Positions 21,203-31,436 of a DNA stretch of 64,000 nucleotides are shown in pieces. The first letter of the stretch is position 1, and each line of letters begins with the position of its first letter. Source of the DNA: Paramarasmius palmivorus (taxonomy: Eukaryota > Basidiomycota > Agaricomycetes > Agaricales > Marasmiaceae); NCBI GenBank assembly GCA_037176845.1, contig JAYKXP010000034.1, forward strand, positions 372,001 through 436,000, given 5' to 3'. A program made the translations under genes and the position numbers. The notes below the pieces were generated by a model that worked only from the letters and a program-made list of their open reading frames with translations, made no database searches and was not told where the DNA came from.

Positions 21203-21550
21203 TTGGGTTTAAACGAGGCGTTTACACAAGGGCAATCGTCGGTGAGTAGAGTCACCCCGTACCCTCGCGTAAACTCCAACTCACTATCTGTGGTAGATAG
21301 TGAGGAACTCCCCTGAAACATCGTCGTTCCCGACGCCGTATGGCGTCTCGTAGTCATCGAGACTCAACGTACTCAACCGACAGCGGAGGCATCGAGCCTC
21401 GATCAAGGTTTCATGTTGATTATTTATTCTCAGAGGAGCCTGGCGGACAACTCAATCTTATTTCCTTGTCCGCCAGGTGAGTCTCTTAATTGCTTACTTC
21501 CCTTTGATAGTATCTTATTTCCTTGTCCGCCAGAGTATCTAGTTTTTCGT
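21203..21550 (+). repeat. Split direct repeat A1 (348 bp)
   Basis: Aligns without gaps to 23145-23492. I found one difference (CTCCCCTG versus CTCCTCTG). Inside are two further copies of a short motif, TTATTTCCTTGTCCGCCAG. Confidence 0.93.
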
Positions 21551-21552
21551 TC

Positions 21553-21981
21553 ATGTCATGGGGATCATACTGTCAAGTTCCGGTGGATCTCTCTGATGAT
21601 CCGAAGATCTTCTTTTGGGAATCTGTCGCTGTTCTTGGAGCGCTCGAATGGTTCTCGCACATCGTCCTAAAGGCCGCGCCGCATTGGTTCCCCACTGACC
21701 GCCCAATTCGCTTGACAATTTTCACGGACAACTTCAACACCGTACACATGTTCGACACTCTATCAGCTGCACCAGGTTACAACGACCTTTTAAAGGCAGC
21801 GGTTGACATCATGATTACTTCCAACATTGATCTTCGTGTCATTCACATTCCTGGGGAACAGAATGAGGTCGCAGATGCCATTTCTCGACATGACTTCGAC
21901 CGCGCTCGTCGCTTCTGCCCCAACCTTACTGTCCGCTCTTTTCAACCCCCTCAAAGTGCGCTGGGGGCAGCCAAAAAATGA
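21553..21981 (+). pseudogene. RNase H remnant of the retroelement polyprotein
   Basis: The frame holds the C-terminal RNase H part only. It includes 'FTDNFNTVHMFDTLS' with a metal-binding Asp, 'IHIPGEQNEVADAISR' with the final Asp, and a tail 'FDRARRFCPNLTVRSF'. Everything upstream (reverse transcriptase, and the first RNase H Asp if it lay there) is gone, replaced by the A1 repeat. The TGA stop at 21979-21981 overlaps the ATG of the recombinase gene (ATGA), a layout that would allow termination-reinitiation in an intact element. The ATG at 21553 may be fortuitous. Confidence 0.75.
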
Positions 21982-22964
21982 CGCCCACAATCACCAAGGG
22001 CTCGCGCCAACCACCGCGGAAGCCCTGGAGTGTCGCCGAGTTGATTCGGCGACGAAATATTGCACTAGGAATGTCTATTGACTCGACCACACGGTCCACA
22101 TATTCGTCTTCATTGAATTCATACCTCACCTTCTGCGATCTCCACTCAATGCCTGTTGACCCCACCCCTGATACTCTTTCCTATTATGTCGTGTTTATGT
22201 GTCACCATATCAGCCCTGACTCTGTCGGTGGTTACCTATCTGGGATTGTTCATGGTTTACGCCCATTCTTCCCTGATGTCAAGAAGAACCGTGACCACCA
22301 CCTCGTATCACGCACCCTCAAAGGTTGCAAACGAATATACAAGAAATCTACTTCTCGCAAACTTCCTCTCTCTGTTGACAGTATTCGCGATAGCATGGAT
22401 AAACTGCCAACAAACCCACCATATGACGATCTTCTGTTCAATACGATGATGGCAACGGGTACTCGAGGCCTTCTTCGTCTGGGGGAGATGACCACACCTG
22501 ACTTGGTACGTCTTCGTAACCCGCGGAAATACTCGCTGCGATCTCGTGTCGAATTCCTCGCAAACGGTTTCTCCTTTTGGCTCGAAACCCACAAAACCGA
22601 CAAGGCATTTGAAGGCGCTCGTATTGTCATCACCTATCACGCTCGCATTGATGTTCCGGGGATTTTCCGAGCTTACCTTCAACGTCGGGATGCAAAGTTC
22701 CCTCTAAATCCTTTCCTTTGGGTGACGTCCTCAGGGAGAGTCCCTACTCGATCATGGTTCATGACGCGTTTCCGACTGTTCTGCATTGACCGTAGATACG
22801 CTGGTCAATCGATGCGTGCAGGAGGTGCCACTTTCCTAGCAGAAGAAGGAACACCACGCGAACTCATCCAGGCCACTGGGAGGTGGTCTTCGGATGCATT
22901 CAACATCTATATCAGGAAGAACCCTGTCCTCCTGCAGTCTATTGTGTCGACGGCATCTATTTGA
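21978..22964 (+). CDS. Tyrosine recombinase (DIRS/Ngaro type)
   Basis: 328 aa, no introns, complete frame. It would insert a circular DNA copy of the element by Tyr-mediated strand exchange. Visible parts are an N-terminal SAM-like arm-binding region (about residues 15-110), Arg I in 'RGLLRLGEMT' (R167), box II 'GQSMRAGGAT' (Arg R280), 'GRWSSD', and nucleophile Tyr in 'FNIYIRKNP' (Y311). In related recombinases box II usually reads GHSFR-like. Here the His position is Gln (Q277), which may weaken activity. The gene shares a 4-nt ATGA overlap with the RNase H frame upstream. Confidence 0.85.
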   Translation: MTPTITKGSRQPPRKPWSVAELIRRRNIALGMSIDSTTRSTYSSSLNSYLTFCDLHSMPVDPTPDTLSYYVVFMCHHISPDSVGGYLSGIVHGLRPFFPDVKKNRDHHLVSRTLKGCKRIYKKSTSRKLPLSVDSIRDSMDKLPTNPPYDDLLFNTMMATGTRGLLRLGEMTTPDLVRLRNPRKYSLRSRVEFLANGFSFWLETHKTDKAFEGARIVITYHARIDVPGIFRAYLQRRDAKFPLNPFLWVTSSGRVPTRSWFMTRFRLFCIDRRYAGQSMRAGGATFLAEEGTPRELIQATGRWSSDAFNIYIRKNPVLLQSIVSTASI

Positions 22965-23041
22965 TGCGCCGCTACCTCCCATCAATCACCTCTCTCTCTT
23001 CTTCTCATCTTTCTTCTCTTTTTCTTTCTCATACCACATTA

Positions 23042-23144
23042 GCCATCGGTTCGCGGCGCCCCAGATATGTGATATATTTCTTGGGGCCAAACGGCCCGGT
23101 GTTGCTAATCATCAAGGACGAAAAACACACCTCCGGACGATTGG
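23042..23144 (+). repeat. Split direct repeat B1
   Basis: Begins GCCATCGGTTCGCGGCGCCC and ends CGGACGATTGG. It matches B2 (23566-23642) except for 26 extra bases (about 23087-23112). Confidence 0.88.
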
Positions 23145-23492
23145 TTGGGTTTAAACGAGGCGTTTACACAAGGGCAATCGTCGGTGAGTAGAGTCACCCC
23201 GTACCCTCGCGTAAACTCCAACTCACTATCTGTGGTAGATAGTGAGGAACTCCTCTGAAACATCGTCGTTCCCGACGCCGTATGGCGTCTCGTAGTCATC
23301 GAGACTCAACGTACTCAACCGACAGCGGAGGCATCGAGCCTCGATCAAGGTTTCATGTTGATTATTTATTCTCAGAGGAGCCTGGCGGACAACTCAATCT
23401 TATTTCCTTGTCCGCCAGGTGAGTCTCTTAATTGCTTACTTCCCTTTGATAGTATCTTATTTCCTTGTCCGCCAGAGTATCTAGTTTTTCGT
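23145..23492 (+). repeat. Split direct repeat A2 (348 bp)
   Basis: Second copy of A1, one mismatch, directly after B1. Confidence 0.93.
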
Positions 23493-23565
23493 CACCCACC
23501 CGTACTCATTGATTCGTCACCTCTCCCTATTACACTGTCATGTATTTAGTTTACTTTGTGGCGCC

Positions 23566-23642
23566 GCCATCGGTTCGCGGCGCCCCAGATATGTGATATA
23601 TTTCTTGGGGCAAGGACGAAAAACACACCTCCGGACGATTGG
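23566..23642 (+). repeat. Split direct repeat B2
   Basis: 77-bp copy of B1 lacking an internal 26-bp segment. It marks the 3' end of the element. Confidence 0.88.
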
Positions 23643-24312
23643 AAAGCCTCAAAAAATTAGCCGGTCTAGGCCTTTTAGTGATCACCACGTGGCTGCGTTT
23701 CAGCTTGCTTCTTGGCTTCCAAGTGCTCTCGTCTTCCACCAGTAAGTACGACAGTGCGATAACGAGCTATTACACAAAGTATGTATGTTCAGACCCTACT
23801 TTATATCTGCACTAACTCCTCATTAGCACCAAGACAGGATACTCCAAACCCTCAATTCCCAGCCAACGACCAAAGGAAGCGAGTGTTGTTTGCGGCCTTC
23901 TGCGGCTTGTTGAGTCTCAAGGCGGACTTGATTCGCCTTTTACAGGCTTGGCAGGAGCAGCAGATATCGATACATTCCAGCCGTCACGAATTGAGCTCCT
24001 GTCCCTCGAACAAGTGAGTAATATCGTCAACTTTTTTACGCGCTACTCATGCCAAACTCGTCCTCGATGAACACAGGAAAGCCTAAAAAGAAGACCGGGA
24101 AGAAGACAGATCCCCAATGAGACAAGAAAATGACAAGCATCTGGTCGGACATGACAGTGATGGCTGATCCATTTATCTTCTCGGCATCCATCCCTGATAT
24201 CTCGTCCAACCATGCCAAGAGATAACCCTTGAATTCAGCTTTTTTCCTCTTCACCACCACGTTCCCCATCGCTGGTTGTATAGGCCGTCCATTCTCTCGA
24301 ACCCGTTCAGTC
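23643..24312. other. Intergenic, no supported gene
   Basis: Short ORFs only. It contains splice-like motifs (GTAAGT near 23740, GTGAGT near 24010) but no recognisable protein. It includes the promoter region of the chitin deacetylase gene. Confidence 0.5.
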
Positions 24313-26286
24313 ATGGCCTCAACCCGAATTTTCCGAGCAGTGGCTTTGGTCTCCCTGCTCTCTTCCGTTTACGCGCAAGAACGCACTTCTGTAGAAGAGC
24401 AATCCGCTATCACTGGTTCGTCTTTTCCCTTCGGATTTCATTGTATCTTGTTCATTGTTTCGTAGACCCTGTCGAGCAATGTCGACCATACAACTACCCT
24501 CCAATGGAAGGCCAGGCTGCCAACTTCCCTCCAGTTTGGGAAACTGCTAGGATTGTCGCGAACGATGAAGTCGCTCGTGCCAAATGGGACGAAATCTCAC
24601 CTGGAATTCCCAACATCGCGTCGAAGGTGTGTCGCATAGCTGGTGTCTGTTGTCAAACATAGAACTCGATCGGTCCTTCTGCAGGGAAACATCACCGAAA
24701 CCTTTGAGACCTACAACGTACAGAGTGATCCCGATTGCTGGTGGACTGCTACCGAGTGTACCAAGCCAAAGGTGGAAGGTCTTCCCGAAGATCTTAGTAT
24801 GGTGCCTCCAGTGCGTACTCATGGTTCACGCCTCCTGTGTTGTCTAAAGCTCAATTTCTTGCTTAGCCCCAAACCCTCGGTTACGGTTTCGACGATGGTC
24901 CGAATTTCTCGCCTCGCATTGTTAGCGTCGCTCACTATCTCTTACTAGGTCCTAACTGTTCGCATAACGCCTTCTACGACTACCTAACCAGCCAAAATCA
25001 GAAAGCTAGTCAGTCAAGTTCGTTGCTCGCAGAGAGGGCTATTACTGATACACGCGGCTACCCCAAGCCATGTTCTTCATTGGAAGTAATGTTTATATCT
25101 GGCCTTTGCAAGCGAAACGAGCATTTGAAGATGGTATGTGTTTATTTTCGTCGCGGATTCTTCACCTAATCCATTGCCCAGGTCATGAACTCTGTGTCCG
25201 TAAGTTCAGGTTCAATTATTTGGCGTAGACAACCACCTAACGCGCTCCTAGACACCTGGTCTCACCAACCTAGTACGTAGTTCAAGTTTCTACGTGGCTA
25301 TAGATCCTCATGTTCTCCCTGAACAGTGACCGGTCTTTCAAGCGAGGAAGCTTTCGCCGAAATGTGGTACAGTAAGTGACTAAAACTAGTGATCTGAGCG
25401 CACTGCTGACTCTTCTTCAGCTGTGAGACACCCTTGACAATGATATGTTCATTCTACTCATCCCAGCTGGTCAATAGATGCAAGTCATTAAACTCGTTGC
25501 TGGAGTTACCCCAACCTGTTTCCGAGTATGTTGTTTATTTCCCCCTTCAACGGCTCAAGGTTGATTGTTGATTTATCTAGCCTCCTCTTGGTGATACGGA
25601 TGACCGTATTCGTTACATCTCCGACTCCCTTGGCTTACGAACCGTGCTCTGGCAATATGATACGAGGGACACCATCCCTGGCCCGTCTGGAGTCGTTGAC
25701 TTCGATCAGGTCGAAAAGAACTACCAAGACTTCTTAACCGTGGCCAGGAGCGGTACATTCCAAAATGTCAGGCATCACCAATGGGGAATAGATTCGGACG
25801 CTGATCCCGTTCTTTTCAGGAGGGCGCAATTCTGCTCGCCCACGAAACTAACAACCAAACTATGGAACTCGCAGTCAAATACTACCCCCAATTGAAGGAA
25901 GCTTTCAAGGTGAGTATGCCTTCGTGCGTGACATTTATGACTGACGTTTGTGGGATAGTACATTGTTCCCGTCGCTGTTGCTCTTAACAATACCCAACCA
26001 TACGTCGAGACCGACTACTCGATGCCCACATTTGAGCAATGTACGTCTCCTTAACTTCGTTCTCCTATGATGTTCCTAACATCTGGTCCCAGATATTGGA
26101 GGTATAACACAGACTGACGGCCCCGCTTCTGAAAACCCAAGCACAACGACGAACACTCGTACCACCTCCCGACCGACTTCCTCCACGACTCCTTCCGGAA
26201 GCACCGGTAACAGTGAAAACGGTGCTAGCTCTTTGATTTCCTCTGCCTTCTTTGCCCTTCCAGTGTTCTTTGCATTGCTGTTGTAA
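24313..26286 (+). CDS. Chitin deacetylase (polysaccharide deacetylase, CE4), GPI-anchor type
   Basis: Fifteen exons: 24313-24415, 24466-24626, 24685-24810, 24867-24897, 24949-25008, 25068-25133, 25182-25199, 25252-25272, 25327-25371, 25421-25422, 25478-25525, 25581-25766, 25820-25909, 25959-26040 and 26093-26286. All introns are 48-59 nt, giving 410 aa. The enzyme removes acetyl groups from cell-wall chitin to give chitosan. Features: a signal peptide (about residues 1-21), 'YGFDDGPNCSHNAFYDYLT' (motif 1), 'HELCVHTWSHQPM' (zinc-binding His pair), 'RPPLGDTDDRIR' (motif 3), 'WQYDTRDT' (motif 4, usually DTNDW), and 'ILLAHETNN' (motif 5). A Ser/Thr-rich tail ends in a hydrophobic GPI signal (FFALPVFFALLL). 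Exon 10 would be only 2 nt (CT), completing a Thr codon in 'EMWYTMQVIK'. Without it the conserved segment breaks. Family assignment is firm, the microexon is an inference. Confidence 0.9.
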
Positions 26287-26800
26287 TTCGAGTGTAATGC
26301 GATCCTAGTGTTGGGCGGTTTGTTGCTCCATCTTTGTTTAATGACCCTTCCTTGTTCATCAACCATGACAACGGACTATTGGATACCATTGTAGGGCTCT
26401 TCACGGAGAATTCCATGTAGCATCTGCGTATTGTAGTTCGAAGCAGACTTTGTTACTTAATAGTGCTAATGGAAGAAATCTCATTGGCTGTATACTAAGC
26501 GCCCGTCCAAACGTCGGCTCGAAGCCAGAAAAGGTTCGATGTCAACCACCGCCTCATGCCAGCGAAGATATCGGATTCCCTTCGTTTGGCTGCCCCAAAC
26601 ATCATTCATCTGATCTATAACAGATAATTATAGACGAGGAAACCCGGAATCCCTCGAAAGCGTCAATCAAAGACATTCATTACTCCAGCGCATGGGAACG
26701 GCAAGGTCACGGCCATTAGGCTCAAGGCTTCCCTGCCCTATGTCGAAGACCGCCCATAATTATTCTATGAAGAGCTCCAGTAATTCCCTCCGAGGCCACC

Positions 26801-28201
26801 ATGACTCTTGTTGCCGCAGCATCGACCCACTATCTTACTCCAAGTCAGGTCGTTGCAGTCCAGCATGTGATCGTTAGAATCGGCTGCGAGTTCCTCTTCT
26901 TTGGTGAGGTTCTAGTGTTGGTTGTCATACTCGAGTGCTAATACGCAGCCTCTCAAGGAATGCACGCCCTGTTGTTCATTATCTCGACTTTCCTTCTCTT
27001 GTGAGCATCCACATCATTTCAGAAATACCAGTAGAAGCTAACCCAGAAAACCCATCCTCCAGTCACAAGGGGATTCGTTCGAACGGTCGACTCTTCCTGC
27101 TCATGTTGACAAGCACCATGTTCCTTTCTTCGCTGGGCGTCATCATAATCGACATGATCATGTGTCTCCGTCAAGCAACAACTTACGGACAGAATGCACC
27201 CACAACCCGAGAACTCAATCTAGAATTAAGACTAGCCTCGAACGTACTAATGAGGCTCAATGTAAGTCCTTCATGTTGGCTGGTGTTGCCAGTCTACTCA
27301 TCGCGCTTCAGTTCCTTCTAGGGGACATAATCGTTGTCTGGCGAACATGGGTAGTATGGTGGGATAGCATCCAAGTCAAACTCATTCTCTCTGCGTGTAT
27401 GTTGGGTACAACCGGTACGCGAAGCGTCACTTTGATTCTTTCCTAATTTATTGATATATCCTTTATAGGTGCGATTGTGGGGAACGGAACGAAAGCGGCA
27501 CTTGACCTCGTCCGAGAAACACCAGCATCTAACACCTATTCCCTTGTATTGACACTTCCGCCGCTCATTACCAACATCGCTGCAACTCTTCTTATTGCCC
27601 TCAAAGTCTGGTCGGTATCTTTTGAATGTTCATCATTTGGGGATCTGACATTCTGACGTTAGGGAATACCGTCGAAATATCAAATCTAGCATTAGCACCA
27701 CAAGATCTACCACGCGCGCCGAGCAAATTCTCTTATTACTTGTCGAGAGCGGATTTCTGTATTGCGCTATTTGGGTTTGTCTTCTATAATTACTACTGCC
27801 TTAGGTAGGGCTCTGACTTGGCCACTACAGGTGCTCATTCTGATTGCTGGATTCGGCGTCTTGACTTCGGCTACAAATGTACTCATTTTAGGACTCGCAG
27901 TCAGTCTCACAGTGAGCTATTCGCTTGACATGATTTTATCCATATTGACGGAAAACAGGGAATATATCCGCTAATCATTGTTATCATGGTTTCGGTGGAG
28001 AAGTCCCACACTAACACATTCTTTAGCGGAGACTCACGCACGATGGAAATCTCTCAGCCGCTTCATTTCGGACACGAGCACACTTCCAGCTCCCCGCTGG
28101 AAACAGCCTTTGATACTTCTTGCGTTGAGAGAGAGCAGGCCAGCTCGGAACGCGAAAGGAAAGCTCGGAGTATGAGTGTCAAGAACGAGGAACATATCTA
28201 A
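26801..28201 (+). CDS. Seven-transmembrane protein, family A copy
   Basis: Eight exons: 26801-26903, 26949-27000, 27063-27261, 27312-27414, 27469-27610, 27663-27774, 27831-27911 and 27959-28201, 344 aa. The model alternates hydrophobic helices ('MHALLFIISTFLLLFHKG', 'MLTSTMFLSSLGVIIIDMIM', 'FLLGDIIVVWRTWVVWWDS', 'SLVLTLPPLITNIAATLLIA', 'ILLLLVESGFLYCAIWVLIL', 'GIYPLIIVIMVSVEKSH') with a hydrophilic Ser/Glu-rich C-terminal tail. 'W.VYR..VVW'-like motifs after helix 3 recur in the two minus-strand paralogs at 28346-31436. It is a common Agaricomycete 7-TM family with no assigned function. It is not the STE3 pheromone receptor by eye. Introns of 45-62 nt keep phase throughout. Confidence 0.82.
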
Positions 28202-28345
28202 TAATCCAATTCTTAGTGTTATTTCATGTACAGTTAGAGTTACAGTGAATAGCAGAGATGATACACGCAGGAGGATCGTCCGGGGATGCAAAAGCCTAAG
28301 GAAAATAAGCATTTCGGTGAAGAACATCCTCCAACAGTCGTAAAC

Positions 28346-29647
28346 CTATGTATGGGGTACATCATCCAAGCGACTCTCGGGGTCCCCCGTGCTAGGCACT
28401 GTTCGGAAGCGTACTCGCGAGCTTGGACCTGTGGATGGGGACGTGTGCTGGACTGAATCCATGCCTACACGGAAGCTTATGAGTGCAAACGCGATACCTG
28501 CAACAGTTGGATAGGTATTCGCAAACACCGGTGCGATTGTCTTCCCAAATGCGAAGGTTGTAATGAAAAGTACGCCCCATATACTGTGAAGTGGGGGTTA
28601 AATGGCCACAGTATCATGAATCGACGAGCAGCACCATACCCGTAGAGGAAAGCGCTTTGTAGGAAGATTTCCAGTATATGCTATTAAGAGCATAAGTAGC
28701 CGTACGTGGAGGACATAATGATACCGGTTAACTCGCCGTTAGTTTGGCGGACCCCGAGGTGTGCATTTCCATAGTCTTATTTTGCTGGTTTGTTGACCAT
28801 ATACGAAACCCAATAAGACCTAAAGGTAAATCTAGCCTTCATTCATAAGTTTCCCAGATATGATCAATACTTACTTGTACAATACAAATTTGTTCTGATG
28901 GTAGCTCAGAATTTCTTGGCATAGTGTGAAGAGGACAGATACGCACAATGCAATACTGACAATCTCCGCTGTAATCCATGGTTTACCCTTGGCCAATAGT
29001 ATGTCCTCTGAGGAGTCGCCATTTTGAAGCGGCACGACGATTCCACCCACCGCACCCACTACAAAACGATAGGTTGATCGAATGCCAGCAAGATGAGTTC
29101 CGAATCGACTGAGGCACTATACCTGTATATCCGACCATTGTCAGACAAGGGAAGACGATAACCGAGGTGTTGAAACCCCATATGACCCATAGTCGATAGA
29201 CCTAACAAAGAGGTTAGCTACCCGCTTGCGATAAGGTATATACAGATATACCAGCAGCATATCCGCAATGAGAATAATCAAGGTAAGGAAAAAGACTCGA
29301 GCGACACGCGAGACTCCGGAAGTATTGTCGAAATACTGCAAAGCATGAGTGCCATCCTTGAACACGACAAAGGCTTGAAATAAGTCATAGATAGTTAGGA
29401 TCCAGTGCTAACAATCGATTAGAATCCATGGCAATATACTTTAATTGCTTTGTATACGCACCACTGTGATACACACAAACAGCGACGACGCGCCAACAGC
29501 CATTGGATTCCTGAGTAGGGCTTTGCGCTCGTGTCTTCGGATGAGAAGAACTGCACAACTCGAGAAAAGGACCAGATAAAGACCGAAGAAAAGGCTTTCA
29601 AGCAAGGCGCTAGTAAGATTAACTGTGATCAACAGTGGTGCTGCCAT
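28346..29647 (-). CDS. Seven-transmembrane protein, family B copy
   Basis: Eight exons on the minus strand: 29647-29462, 29407-29252, 29201-29123, 29058-28957, 28904-28875, 28819-28737, 28680-28640 and 28583-28346, 304 aa. It aligns along its length with the copy at 30133-31436: 'LLESLFFGLYLVLFSSCAVL', 'HWILTIYDLFQAFVVFKDG', 'VYRLWVIWGFNTSVIVFPCL', 'TNLYCTSLIGFRIWSTNQQN', 'HILEIFLQSAFLYG', 'FALISFRVGMDSVQ'. Two splice sites are odd. The donor at 28736 is GCGAGT (a GC-AG intron where the paralog has GT). The fourth donor had to be moved to 28956 because using the paralog's homologous donor (GTGCGT) breaks the frame by 2 nt. So either the donor slid or this copy is becoming a pseudogene. Confidence 0.75.
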
Positions 29648-30132
29648 GTAAAAAGGGGGTTCGAAACGATGTCCAACCTGTCCAACGTGGAAATATATAT
29701 CAGCCATTTTGAGCTTGGGAACACTATTGGTCGCCAGTCAAAGAAGAGATATCATCTTCGCAAGTTATATGATAATTACAGCATTAAACCTCGGGACTGA
29801 CATTTGACAGATCGTCTCCTTGTCACGGGCACCCAAAGCTCCCTCGGCAGGCTTATTGGGCTCTTCTAATTGCAGAAGCAACTGTTCTTGATTACTACGA
29901 CAACCATCTGTTATGACCTGCATCAGAACCTTTCAGTGTACTAGAATTTCATTGATAGATAGAATCCACTCACCACTTAAGCGTATAGTTGGTAATAGAA
30001 GCGAAAGGGAAAGAGGATGTCAGCCATGATCATCATTCATGTCAAATAATTGGAAATAACACGGCTGTAAGCGCGGAAATCATTCGGGGACAAAAAAAGC
30101 AAAGTACACTACCAATTCCGTTTACAAAGTAC

Positions 30133-31436
30133 TCATGGGTCTGTAGGGGGCATAGGATCCAAATCTCTCTCGATGTCTCTCGTGCTATGCACCGTGGTGA
30201 AGCGCACACTCGAACGTGGACCTGTGGATGTCGACGGAGGTTGCACAGCACCTAGGCCTACGCGGAAGCTCATGAGCGTAACGGCAATGCCCGTTACGAC
30301 CGGGAGAGTACTCGCAAATATAGCAACAACCCTGACGTCGAGTGCGAAGCTAATAACAAAAACCATGCCCCATGTGCTGTGAACTACGAGGTCAGTCGCG
30401 GCAACGTGAATTGCCAGTGCACCATACCTGTAGAGAAAAGCGCTTTGAAGAAAGATTTCTAGAACGTGCTGGGAAACATACATGATGATTTAACGTGAAA
30501 GACCCCCTAGTCGTGTTACCCACATTTAGTCCAATGGATCCTGGAGTCTGAATATCCATAGCCTTGTTTTGTCGATGCACGGACCAAATGCGAAATCCGA
30601 TAAGACCTGACAGCACATTCAGCAGGGCATTTCTAGCGTAATCACGTTCAATGATGTGACTACCTGTGCAATATATGTTTGTCCTGAAGACACCACTGAA
30701 TTTAGCATTTCAGCTTCTGAATCTCCGAGAATGAATACGCACAAGGTGGTCCATATTATGTGCCCTATGGTCCAAGGTTTGCCCAATGACGGTATGATAC
30801 TGGTATCCTTCGAGTAGTACCAATTTTGGACCGTTACGGCTAGTCCGCCTATTACTCCCACTGTAAGAAATGAGTATATCAAGGACGATCACTGGATAAA
30901 ACGAGACTTCACCTGCGAGCGCGAGGATTGAAAGACAAGGAAAGATGATTATGAAGATGTTGAAAGACCAAATGACCCATAATCGATACACCTGACAGAT
31001 GTAGGTCAATTGCTTGTCCGCGAAAAGAGCATACTGGCACATATACCAATACGGCATCCGCAATGAAAATGGTCAAGTATGCTAAAACAAGCCCCGAGAC
31101 ACGCGCAGCGCCTGGTGCAGCCTCAACAAAATACTCTGCAACTTGAGTGCCGCCTTTGAAGAAGACAAAACCTCGAAATTCCTCGTAGATGACTAGAATC
31201 CAGTGCTAAAAACCATCAGGGAGCGTCTCGCGGAGCAATTGAATACGCACTGTTGTGATAGAACAGAAAAGTCCAAATGAGCCAAGAATCATTGGATTCT
31301 TGTAGAGGGCTTTGCTACCATGTTTTCTGAAAAACAGAACTATACAGCTTGCAAAAAGAACCAGATAAAATCCATAGAGAAAACTCTCTAGGATGACAAT
31401 GGTGAGACAAACTGCAACAAGCGCCGGCGCTGCCAT
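30133..31436 (-). CDS. Seven-transmembrane protein, family C copy
   Basis: Eight exons on the minus strand: 31436-31251, 31205-31047, 30991-30913, 30860-30743, 30695-30664, 30606-30524, 30468-30428 and 30376-30133, 313 aa, all GT-AG with consistent phases. It starts MAAPALVAVCLTIVILESFL. Helices include 'LYGFYLVLFASCIVLFF', 'RVSGLVLAYLTIFIADAVL', 'VYRLWVIWSFNIFIIIFPCL', 'IGVIGGLAVTV'-like segments, 'GLIGFRIWSVHRQNKAMD', 'TWGMVFVISFALDV' and 'VTGIAVTLMSFRVGLGAVQ'. A hydrophilic C-terminal tail ends in TTVHSTRDIERDLDPMPPTDP. With the other two copies it forms a local cluster, the two minus-strand copies being tandem. Function unknown. Confidence 0.85.

Larger units (their letters stand above)
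21203..23642 (+). mobile_element. Internally deleted DIRS/Ngaro-like tyrosine-recombinase retroelement with split direct repeats
   Basis: The order is A1 (21203-21550), RNase H fragment, tyrosine recombinase, B1 (23042-23144), A2 (23145-23492), spacer, B2 (23566-23642). The A1…B1-A2-B2 split direct repeats are the arrangement known for Ngaro and PAT-type elements, which lack LTRs and DDE integrase. Gag and nearly all of the reverse transcriptase are missing: coding sequence begins right at the A1 end. Hence this copy cannot be autonomous. No target duplication is seen, as expected for recombinase-mediated insertion. The 3' limit is where B2 homology to B1 stops. The 5' limit is where A1 homology to A2 starts. 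Confidence 0.8.

Noticed and set aside
21413..21550. Short ORF inside repeats A1 and A2 ('SLADNSILFPCPPGESLN')
   Set aside because: It is part of the non-coding split repeat and occurs in both copies only because they are duplicates.
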